A DNA stretch of 12,423 nucleotides from positions 1 through 12,423 of the forward strand of contig CAYHWG010000031.1 of assembly GCA_964360375.1 (NCBI GenBank), read 5' to 3'. Origin of the DNA: XYB2-FULL-45-11 sp964360375. Its GTDB lineage: Bacteria; Patescibacteriota; Patescibacteriia; UBA9934; GWF2-40-263. Below, piece by piece: positions 4,979 through 10,976 of this stretch. Position 1 is the first letter of the stretch; every line of letters starts with the position of its first letter. The position numbers were made by a program, and so were the translations under genes. Under the pieces are notes generated by a model, which saw only the letters and a program-made list of their open reading frames with translations, had not been told where the DNA came from and did not search any database.

Positions 4979-6925
4979 TTACTTTTTTTTATTTGATCCA
5001 CCGTAGATTTCTCCCCATTTACCAGGACTGAACCAATCACCAATTTTAAATGATTCGGGACGAGGTTCTTCTGGGTCAATGGGACCGCGGATGCCCTCTG
5101 AATCAAATTCATATTTTCTGCTGCGATCGACGAATGCGAGGAGGTGAGCCTCGTCCTCAATCTCCGTTTGCTGAGGAGCGATTTCAATCTCTTGTGTAAC
5201 GGTTGATCGAAAATCTACCGTTGTCGGTTGATAGCTATCCGGCAAATCTGGAAAACTTTCCTCGTCTGAATCCAAATTTTCCAATAGCTTTGGATCGAGT
5301 TCTTCCTCTTCCGGAACATCCGTTTGTTCAAGTGGGTCAATGTAGTGAGCAGGTGATGAAATGGAAGATGACGTACTCAAGGCAGGAGAGGAATGTTCGC
5401 GAACGGGCGGCATGGAAGAAACAACGATATTTACAGACGATTCACGTCTGTGATCGAACGGCAATTCTTCCGTACCAGACTCAACTTTCTTTTTTTTGTG
5501 TGCCTCAAGGGATGTTGGAGCTTGAACGGCAATGTGCTTTACGATTCCTTGTGGTAAAGGAGGAGTTTCTGGTTCAGCGGTTGAATTAATCAACCACGCT
5601 CGCAGCAATTTATGCAGTGAACTCTTCGGAAGAAATTCACACTCTAAAGCTGCGGCAATCCACTCAGCGGCAACATCGTTTGGCTTGTTCAATCTACTCA
5701 ACACAACTTTTCGTGAATGTCCTTGATAGATGTCTTTACCGTGAGGACGTGCAAGTGTGCTGAGAGAGAGCGCACGAACGGAGATTGAGACAGCATCTTG
5801 CATCTGCAATTTGATCTGCTCAATAGCCTTCAGCATCAGATCTTCAAGAATAATTCGCTTGGTTTCATGAGGATCTTGTTCAAGAACAAGCCCCATAAAA
5901 ATTGCCGATTGATACAGAGGATTTCGTTCGTTGTATGCCTGATTGAGATAGCCACGAGCGGTTTGATCAATGGTGAAAACGTCGACCGTAATCGTTGTTC
6001 TTCCCAAAATAGCAAACGGATCGATCGTTTCAAGCACATCGAGCACAGCGACACGATTGTCAATGCGAACTTTACCTTCTCGTCCGAGCCATGTCAGTAC
6101 AGGCGATGACTCACTAAGCTTGACGCGAAAAACGTGTTTTGTCTGAAAACTTTTTTTACCGTCAATCACATCCGGGTCTGGAATTTGTGATTTTGGCGAT
6201 AAATACAGTTTTTGACCGAACGATCTGCACACAAGCAATCGCTTGCGTGAACCCTTCTCTCGCTTAAATTCAGGATCAAACGTAGGGAGATAGTTGCTGG
6301 TACAGACACCGAGACGACGCAAATTGTTCGGGATCGCTTTGATCTCCGGCCAATTCTTTGTTCGCATTTCACGGGCAATTCTGTTCCAGATTCTAATCGA
6401 GCCTGCATCTGCAACACCAAGCGGCAGAGCTTTGAGTGGACCTGTATTGGCTGTTTCCCAGTTTTCTGGCTTAAACACTAGACACTGAAATGTTCCGTTC
6501 GAACGGAACTTGCCACTGCTCACTTCTGTCAGATAATCAATTCCGACATAAATAAGAGGAACAACTTTTTGTGCAACATCGAAACCGGGAAGCGCTACCA
6601 CGGAACTGACACTGATGTCTCCATCCGGCATCACTTCACCTTCAAATTCGATGTTTGCAATGTGTGGGCGTTTATTTGGTTCCAGAATCAGACGATCGCG
6701 CATGCGACTGCGCGCGCGTTCTCGATCCTTGTCTGGATCCACCATGGCTGCCGTGCCGATGGTATCTGCAATGATGCGATTTGCCGCTGACTGATCTGGC
6801 AATGCAGGAAGATTTGCACCCTTACGAACAAGTGAATCTGTCACATCATCCGGTTTACCAGACGGAACGACGATATTGTGATCAATCAAAATTTGATTGA
6901 ATGCAGCCTCTAGGTCAATTGCCAC
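4979..6925 (-). CDS. Hypothetical protein, large paralog D with acidic tail (648 aa)
   Basis: I do not recognise this family. The start is a GTG at 6925 with AAGGAGG (6930-6936) 4 bases upstream. Residues 1-450 are homologous along their length to the 503-aa protein encoded convergently: 'RIIADTI' (50-56), 'IEFEGEV' (92-98), 'ALPLGVA' (166-172), 'WPEIKAIPNNLRRLG' (192-206), 'FGQKLYLSPKSQ' (236-247), 'FRVKLSESS' (266-274), 'NPLYQSA' then 'GLVLEQD' (335-351), 'ILEDL' (359-363) and 'AAEWI' (419-423). Residues 451-600 are an extra Ser/Pro/Glu/Asp-rich tail that looks disordered. The last 25 residues are richer in aromatic residues and Gly ('FKIGDWFSPGKWGEIYGG') and may be a short docking segment (inference). 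There is no signal peptide or membrane helix. It has its own promoter, divergent from the ATP synthase operon, and its own terminator. Confidence 0.85.
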   Translation of the reverse strand: MAIDLEAAFNQILIDHNIVVPSGKPDDVTDSLVRKGANLPALPDQSAANRIIADTIGTAAMVDPDKDRERARSRMRDRLILEPNKRPHIANIEFEGEVMPDGDISVSSVVALPGFDVAQKVVPLIYVGIDYLTEVSSGKFRSNGTFQCLVFKPENWETANTGPLKALPLGVADAGSIRIWNRIAREMRTKNWPEIKAIPNNLRRLGVCTSNYLPTFDPEFKREKGSRKRLLVCRSFGQKLYLSPKSQIPDPDVIDGKKSFQTKHVFRVKLSESSPVLTWLGREGKVRIDNRVAVLDVLETIDPFAILGRTTITVDVFTIDQTARGYLNQAYNERNPLYQSAIFMGLVLEQDPHETKRIILEDLMLKAIEQIKLQMQDAVSISVRALSLSTLARPHGKDIYQGHSRKVVLSRLNKPNDVAAEWIAAALECEFLPKSSLHKLLRAWLINSTAEPETPPLPQGIVKHIAVQAPTSLEAHKKKKVESGTEELPFDHRRESSVNIVVSSMPPVREHSSPALSTSSSISSPAHYIDPLEQTDVPEEEELDPKLLENLDSDEESFPDLPDSYQPTTVDFRSTVTQEIEIAPQQTEIEDEAHLLAFVDRSRKYEFDSEGIRGPIDPEEPRPESFKIGDWFSPGKWGEIYGGSNKKK

Positions 6926-6953
6926 GAAACCTCCTTAAGAATAAGAACGTGAT

Positions 6954-6981
6954 CTTCACAGATATTTTCATATCTGTGAAG
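6954..6981 (-). promoter_or_regulatory. 28-bp perfect dyad at the start of the 648-aa transcript
   Basis: CTTCACAGATA (6954-6964) and TATCTGTGAAG (6971-6981) form a perfect 11-bp inverted repeat with a 6-base centre. It sits just downstream of the predicted -10 of the minus-strand promoter, covering the expected transcription start. It could act as a repressor operator in DNA or as a 5' stabilising hairpin in RNA. No T-run follows on either strand, so it is not a terminator. Confidence 0.55.
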
Positions 6982-6985
6982 TACA

Positions 6986-7014
6986 AGATTAACAGAATAT
7001 TTGCTGTTTGTCAA
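6986..7014 (-). promoter_or_regulatory. Promoter of the 648-aa hypothetical gene
   Basis: Read on the minus strand, a consensus -35 TTGACA (7014-7009) and a 17-bp spacer ending in TGT precede TAATCT (6991-6986). This hexamer is a poor -10 (three of six bases), but the preceding TGn gives an extended -10. The start would be near 6979, at the edge of the 28-bp dyad. Confidence 0.5.
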
Positions 7015-7038
7015 ACAATCATCAAACAAATCCTCAAG

Positions 7039-7074
7039 CATTTTTTAAAAAATCATTGACCATTTTTTAAAAAA
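7039..7074 (+). repeat. Two direct copies of an A/T palindrome at the atp promoter
   Basis: The 14-mer CATTTTTTAAAAAA occurs at 7039-7052 and again at 7061-7074, 22 bases apart (about two helical turns). Each copy contains the perfect palindrome TTTTTTAAAAAA. The first lies just upstream of the -35 of the atp promoter and the second fills its spacer. It may be a paired regulator site or a bent A-tract/UP-like element. Confidence 0.6.
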
Positions 7075-7084
7075 CACATATACT
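7056..7084 (+). promoter_or_regulatory. Promoter of the ATP synthase operon
   Basis: TTGACC (7056-7061; five of six -35 bases), a 17-bp spacer and TATACT (7079-7084; five of six -10 bases). The start would be near 7091, leaving only about 15 nt before the first ATG and no SD, so the message is close to leaderless. It is divergent from the promoter of the 648-aa gene. Confidence 0.7.
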
Positions 7085-7105
7085 ATTTGCGCTATTTTCA
7101 AATGT

Positions 7106-7348
7106 ATGAAATCTGACGCTCCGTACTATAGACTTGCCATCCGAATATTTGCTGATTTCAGCGGATCCATTGCTGTTCCTGCTGTTCTCGCAACAGTATC
7201 GGGAAAATGGTTAGATCAAAAATATCATACACACCCTCGTTGGCTCTTCTTTCTTCTTGTCATCGCATTTTTATCCACAGCGGTTCACCTGCGTAGCAAA
7301 ACGAAAAAATATCATGCAGAGTACGAAAAGCTCCTTTCCAAAAAATAA
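7106..7348 (+). CDS. atpZ: AtpZ/AtpI-like ATP synthase accessory membrane protein
   Basis: The 80-aa product has two predicted membrane helices (about 13-32 and 45-62) joined by 'SGKWLDQKYHTHPRW'. This matches the 'G.wLD.....p' turn of the AtpZ/AtpI group of small proteins encoded at the head of F-type ATP synthase operons. Members are implicated in c-ring assembly or Mg2+/Ca2+ transport; the role here is inferred from family and position. It is the first gene after the operon promoter. The ATG at 7106 is chosen; another ATG at 7102 is out of frame. There is no SD. The stop codon overlaps an out-of-frame ATG, and the subunit a gene begins 5 bases later. Confidence 0.75.
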   Translation: MKSDAPYYRLAIRIFADFSGSIAVPAVLATVSGKWLDQKYHTHPRWLFFLLVIAFLSTAVHLRSKTKKYHAEYEKLLSKK

Positions 7349-7352
7349 TGCT

Positions 7353-7493
7353 ATGCAACTTGTTATTCCACCCGCTGCCGCTGAGACAATTTTTCATCTG
7401 TTTGGTTTTCCTGTAACGAATACACTTATAAACGGGTGGATCGCTGTTGTTTTTTTTATCGGCGTCGCATTGTTTTTATCAAAAAAAAAATAA
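7353..7493 (+). pseudogene. atpB: ATP synthase subunit a, N-terminal fragment before an in-frame stop
   Basis: This frame opens with an ATG 5 bases after the atpZ stop and encodes 46 residues. 'IPPAAAETIFHLFGFPVTNT' is the periplasmic start typical of subunit a, followed by the first membrane helix (about 26-42) and 'SKKK'. It then meets TAA at 7491-7493, directly after a run of ten As. The sequence after the stop, in the same frame (7494 onward), reads 'DVPRGLQNIAEGIIEF', which is the expected continuation (family 'vP.glQn..E...e'). The gene is therefore one atpB frame broken by a single stop codon and not shifted. The cause could be a nonsense change, a read or assembly error, programmed readthrough or a genuinely split subunit. 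I class the fragment as interrupted and not as a separate gene. Confidence 0.8.
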
Positions 7494-7508
7494 GATGTTC
7501 CTCGCGGT

Positions 7509-8189
7509 TTGCAAAATATTGCGGAGGGAATAATCGAATTCATGCTCTCAGAAATCCAAAAAGTGACAGGAAGTGCAAGTCGCGCGCGTCAATTTCTCCC
7601 GATTGTTGGGACGATTTTTCTTTTCATTCTTTTTTCCAACTGGATTGGATTATTTCCAGGTACGGGATCCATCGGTATTTGGGAAACGCACAATGGCGTC
7701 AAAGTCCTTATTCCGTTCTTGCGTTCTGCAGCAAGTGATTTAAATTTCACCCTTGCGATCGCGTTATTTGCTGTTCTTGCGTCACACGTGATTGGATTAC
7801 GAGCGGTTGGAGGAGTCAATCATCTCAGTAAATTTTTCAATATTCGTGGCATCCTTCAATCGTTCAAAAAAGGACCCATAGCCATCATGATTGCTGTGAT
7901 TGAATTTGGTGTGGGTCTGTTAGAGATTGTCAGTGAATTCGCAAAAGTTCTCTCACTCTCTCTGCGATTGTTTGGAAACATCTTTGCGGGAGAAGTGCTT
8001 ATAACCGTCATGATGGGTCTGTTCTCGCTTGTGCTTCCGATCCCGTTTTTATTTCTCGAAATTCTCGTTGGAGTGATTCAGGCAACTGTTTTTTCCATGC
8101 TTACCCTTGCATATTTAACGGTTGCAACAACATCGCACGAGCAACACGACGACGATCACGCGCCATCTCACGCGCAAGCACATGTCTAA
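7509..8189 (+). CDS. atpB: ATP synthase F0 subunit a, main part after the in-frame stop
   Basis: Subunit a forms the proton half-channels beside the c-ring. This segment carries nearly all of the conserved body: 'FSNWIGLFPG' (42-51), several hydrophobic helices, and the signature 'LSLSLRLFGNIFAGE' with the essential arginine at residue 153 (codon 7965-7967; counterpart of E. coli aR210). The last two helices contain 'GVIQATVFSMLTLAYL', the expected C-terminal helix. A His/Asp-rich tail follows. As drawn, translation would start at TTG 7509, 15 bases after the upstream stop. An alternative is ATG 7542, which has GGAGG (7523-7527) 14 bases upstream. Joined to the upstream fragment in the same frame, the intact protein would be about 278 residues, within the normal subunit a range. 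If the stop is an artefact, the gene is 7353-8189. Confidence 0.85.
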   Translation: MQNIAEGIIEFMLSEIQKVTGSASRARQFLPIVGTIFLFILFSNWIGLFPGTGSIGIWETHNGVKVLIPFLRSAASDLNFTLAIALFAVLASHVIGLRAVGGVNHLSKFFNIRGILQSFKKGPIAIMIAVIEFGVGLLEIVSEFAKVLSLSLRLFGNIFAGEVLITVMMGLFSLVLPIPFLFLEILVGVIQATVFSMLTLAYLTVATTSHEQHDDDHAPSHAQAHV

Positions 8190-8276
8190 ATTCGCAATGA
8201 GCACGGATGGTTGAAACAATCGACTATCCATGTTCATCGCGAACTGATGAAATCACTTATTCATTTAAAAAACAGT

Positions 8277-8495
8277 ATGGAAGCAACAAACTTGATTCCG
8301 CTTGTGAAAGGTATCACGATTGCGGTTGGTGGTTTTGGTCCTGCAATCGCCATTGGTCTTATTGGTGCAAAGGCGATGGAAGCAATCGGACGCAATCCAG
8401 AAGCAACGGGAAAAATTTTCGTGCCTATGCTTCTTGGAATGGCATTCGCAGAAGCTGTCGCTATTTACGCGCTCGTCGTTTCATTTACCCTCTAA
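8277..8495 (+). CDS. atpE: ATP synthase F0 subunit c
   Basis: The 72-aa hairpin protein has two membrane helices joined by the conserved polar loop 'GRNPEATGK' (38-46; the family has R-Q/N-P). Helix 1 holds the glycine-rich 'GGFGPAIAIG', and helix 2 has the ion-binding carboxylate E59 in 'GMAFAEAVAIYALVV'. The residue after E59 is Ala, not Ser/Thr, and the helix-1 position that is Gln in Na+-type rings is Ile. This favours a proton ring by family rules (inference). The ATG at 8277 is chosen because the family starts a few residues before helix 1. In-frame upstream starts (ATG 8247, TTG 8211) add an unconserved extension. No SD is seen. An 87-base gap separates it from atpB, and a hairpin follows at 8511. 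Confidence 0.92.
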   Translation: MEATNLIPLVKGITIAVGGFGPAIAIGLIGAKAMEAIGRNPEATGKIFVPMLLGMAFAEAVAIYALVVSFTL

Positions 8496-8510
8496 ACGAC
8501 ACGCGACGCA

Positions 8511-8535
8511 AGATCGTTGACCTGTTCGACGATCT
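8511..8535 (+). other. Hairpin between atpE and atpF
   Basis: AGATCGT (8511-8517) and ACGATCT (8529-8535) form a 7-bp stem that extends inward by TGA/TCG, including one G-U pair, to a 5-nt loop. A T-rich stretch follows about 10 bases later. It lies in the 70-base gap downstream of the subunit c gene. It may stabilise or partly terminate the message, helping raise subunit c output relative to downstream genes (inference). Confidence 0.45.
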
Positions 8536-8565
8536 CGGTTGAATGTTGTTTTCTAAACGTATTTT

Positions 8566-9090
8566 ATGTCCGAACCAACCAGTGGAATTGCAACCCTTGG
8601 AATCAATCCGCAAATTTTTCTCGCACAATTGTTTAATTTTGTGGTTGTTTTACTTGTCCTTTGGAAATTTGCCTACAAGCCTCTTGTTAAAATTTTGGAT
8701 GATCGTTCAAAGAAAATTGAAGATAGTTTGAACATGTCGAAGGATGTCGCCTTGCGCGTTTCCGCGCTTGAAAAAGATCAAAAAAATCTTATCGCGAATG
8801 CAAAAAGTGATGCAGCACAAATTTTAGACATGGCACGCACAGAGGCCGAAACACGAAAACAGGAAATGCTTGCTTCCGCAAAAACAGAAGTAGAACGTGT
8901 GGTTTTGCAAGGAAAAGAACAGCTTCGAGCAGAAAAAATCAATATGATCCGTGAAGCAAAGGCGGAGTTGATTCAAATCGCTGTTGCGGCAACAAAAAAG
9001 ATTTTAGAAGAATCAATCGATGAAAAAAAATCGAGCCTTCTTGCCGAGGATGTGGTGAAAAAAATGATTGCGTATGAAGATCACAAATAA
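8566..9090 (+). CDS. atpF: ATP synthase F0 subunit b
   Basis: The 174-aa product is the peripheral stalk subunit. One N-terminal membrane helix (about 17-38, 'FLAQLFNFVVVLLVLWKFAY') is followed by 'KPLVKILDDRSKKIEDSL', a hallmark of subunit b (family 'f.kp....l..R...I...l'). A long charged coiled coil with Ala-rich heptads runs to about residue 155. The length is close to the usual 155-175 aa. The start ATG at 8566 gives a short N-terminus before the helix; no SD is visible. The 3' end overlaps atpH by 17 bases, which points to translational coupling. Confidence 0.93.
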   Translation: MSEPTSGIATLGINPQIFLAQLFNFVVVLLVLWKFAYKPLVKILDDRSKKIEDSLNMSKDVALRVSALEKDQKNLIANAKSDAAQILDMARTEAETRKQEMLASAKTEVERVVLQGKEQLRAEKINMIREAKAELIQIAVAATKKILEESIDEKKSSLLAEDVVKKMIAYEDHK

Positions 9091-9457
9091 ACAACTTGCC
9101 TCACAATTTCTTGCCGCTGTAGAGTCTGCGGAAAAGAATGATCTTAAACAGGCTTCAGACATTCTTATCTCGTGGTTATCGGCGCGCGGAGAATTAAAAC
9201 GCCTTCGTGAAATCATGAGATCGATCGATAAAATTTGGAAAGAAAAAAATGGGATTGCAACCATCATGATTGAAACAGCCTATCCACTTTCTGCCTCTCT
9301 GAAGTCTGCTCTTGAAAAAAAATCTGCGGGAGCAGAAATTCGCGAGCGTGTTGATGCGTCACTCATCGGCGGAGCACGCATTTCCATCGACGAACATCAA
9401 ATCGACGGCTCGCTGAAAGGAGCCTTGCAACAACTCGCGCACGCCTTTGAAAAATAA
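9074..9457 (+). CDS. atpH: ATP synthase F1 subunit delta, shortened
   Basis: The 127-aa protein links F1 to the b stalk. The C-terminal half is diagnostic: 'VDASLIGGARISIDEHQIDGS' at about 98-118 matches the delta signature 'vd.sliGG..i.ig...iDgS', followed by a short helix. The N-terminal helical domain is cut down. The family is usually about 175-185 aa, and alignment to E. coli delta by eye suggests about 50 residues are missing from the six-helix bundle. The start is the ATG at 9074, inside the end of atpF; an in-frame TTG two codons earlier (9068) is possible. There is no close SD, so coupling to atpF is likely. atpA follows after 11 bases. Confidence 0.85.
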   Translation: MKITNKQLASQFLAAVESAEKNDLKQASDILISWLSARGELKRLREIMRSIDKIWKEKNGIATIMIETAYPLSASLKSALEKKSAGAEIRERVDASLIGGARISIDEHQIDGSLKGALQQLAHAFEK

Positions 9458-9468
9458 CGGAAGAATGT

Positions 9469-10971
9469 ATGACCACAAAAACAGATATTATCGACGCGCT
9501 TAAAAAATCGCTTGAATCTTTTCATGCGCACGCATCCGAGGAGCAAGTCGGAACGGTTCTTTCTGTTTCTGACGGAACGGCACGCATGAGCGGACTTTCA
9601 AATGCAAAATCATCCGAAATGCTTGAATTTCCAGGCGGAGTTTATGGTGTTGTCCTGAACCTTGAGGAAGACACGGTTGGTGCCGTGGTTTTAGGTGACA
9701 CGACAAAAATTAAGGAAGGGGATACCGTTCGCGCTCTTGGACGAATCTTGTCCGTTCCAATTTCTGACAGCATTGTCGGGCGTGTTGTAGATCCACTCGG
9801 AAATCCAATTGACGGAAAAGGTCAAATACACGCGGACACATTTTTTCCGATTGAAAAAATTGCCCCTGGCGTCATGACACGTAAATCTGTTGGTGTTCCA
9901 CTTCAGACGGGAATTAAAGCGATTGATGCGTTGATTCCAATCGGTCGCGGACAACGCGAGCTTATCATTGGAGATCGTCAAGTCGGAAAAACAGCTATTG
10001 CGATTGATACGATCATCAATCAAAAAGGACAAAATGTAAAATGTATTTACGTTGCGATCGGACAAAAGGAATCCAAGATCGCAAAAATTGTCGCAAAGCT
10101 TGAGGAGGCCGGTGCAATGGAATACACGACAGTCGTTGTTGCAGGAGCGTCGGATCCAGCCGCTCTTTCCTACATTGCTCCGTATACCGGATGTACCATT
10201 GGGGAATTTTTTATGGCAAAGGGCGAGGATGCACTTGTTGTGTACGACGATCTTTCAAAACACGCATGGGCCTATCGTGAAATTTCCCTTCTTTTGCGAC
10301 GTCCGCCAGGACGTGAGGCATATCCGGGGGATGTATTTTATTTACATTCCCGTTTACTCGAACGTGCAGCACGGTTGAACGAAGAAAACGGTGGTGGATC
10401 ACTTACAGCACTTCCAATCATTGAAACGCAAGCAGGCGACGTTTCTGCATACATTCCGACAAACGTGATTTCTATTACAGACGGCCAAATTTATCTTGAA
10501 AGTGATCTTTTTTATCGCGGAATTCGTCCTGCCTTAAACGTAGGCCTTTCTGTTTCGCGTGTTGGTTCGAGTGCGCAAACAAAAGCCATGAAAAAAGTTG
10601 CGGGAAAACTTCGTCTCGATCTTGCACAATTCCGAGAACTCGAAGCGTTCGCGCAATTTGCAACGGATCTCGATCCAGGAACACGTGCACAAATTGAGCT
10701 TGGACGTCGAACAACAGAATTGCTCAAGCAACCACAATATCAACCGCTTCCATTTGAAGAGCAGGTCACTGTTATTTTTTCCGTGACAAATGGATATCTT
10801 GAAAAGATACCAACAGATCGTGTTGTCGCTTGGGAAGAAGACTTCTTAAATTTTATGCGTTCCGTCGGAACGGATCTTTTGCAAAAATTAAAAACAGAAA
10901 AACAGATGACAGACGAAATTGTTTCATCACTGAAGGAGTTGATTACGCGTTTTAATGAATCCTGGACGTAA
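9469..10971 (+). CDS. atpA: ATP synthase F1 subunit alpha
   Basis: The 500-aa product has the expected order. An N-terminal beta-barrel includes 'VLSVSDGTARMSGL' (30-43). The Walker A loop 'GDRQVGKT' (168-175) has the alpha-type Gln. 'ALSYIAPYTGCTIGEFFMA' and the Walker B region 'DALVVYDDLSKHAWAYRE' follow. Next come 'RRPPGREAYPGDVFYLHSRL', then 'GLSVSRVGSSAQ' with the arginine finger contributed to the catalytic site, and a helical C-terminal domain. The length is normal (500-515). It forms the alpha3beta3 head with beta. The ATG is at 9469 with a weak GGAAG 5 bases upstream, one of the few atp genes here with anything SD-like. atpG starts 5 bases after its stop. Confidence 0.98.
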   Translation: MTTKTDIIDALKKSLESFHAHASEEQVGTVLSVSDGTARMSGLSNAKSSEMLEFPGGVYGVVLNLEEDTVGAVVLGDTTKIKEGDTVRALGRILSVPISDSIVGRVVDPLGNPIDGKGQIHADTFFPIEKIAPGVMTRKSVGVPLQTGIKAIDALIPIGRGQRELIIGDRQVGKTAIAIDTIINQKGQNVKCIYVAIGQKESKIAKIVAKLEEAGAMEYTTVVVAGASDPAALSYIAPYTGCTIGEFFMAKGEDALVVYDDLSKHAWAYREISLLLRRPPGREAYPGDVFYLHSRLLERAARLNEENGGGSLTALPIIETQAGDVSAYIPTNVISITDGQIYLESDLFYRGIRPALNVGLSVSRVGSSAQTKAMKKVAGKLRLDLAQFRELEAFAQFATDLDPGTRAQIELGRRTTELLKQPQYQPLPFEEQVTVIFSVTNGYLEKIPTDRVVAWEEDFLNFMRSVGTDLLQKLKTEKQMTDEIVSSLKELITRFNESWT

Positions 10972-10976
10972 TACCT

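Noticed and set aside
5203..5589. 128-codon open frame on the plus strand inside the 648-aa gene
   Set aside because: It is antisense to the low-complexity tail, has no SD or promoter, and resembles no family.
1724..6925. Prophage, transposon or defence island
   Set aside because: No integrase, transposase, nuclease, helicase, tRNA-linked repeats or recognised defence domain could be seen in the four genes.
7480..7510. Slippage or frameshift on the A10 tract as a way to read through atpB
   Set aside because: The frame before and after the stop is the same. A -1 shift hits TAA at 7530-7532 and a +1 shift gives unrelated sequence, so slippage alone would not restore subunit a.
8211..8276. Longer atpE starting at TTG 8211 or ATG 8247
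   Set aside because: The added residues are not conserved in subunit c, and no SD supports either start.
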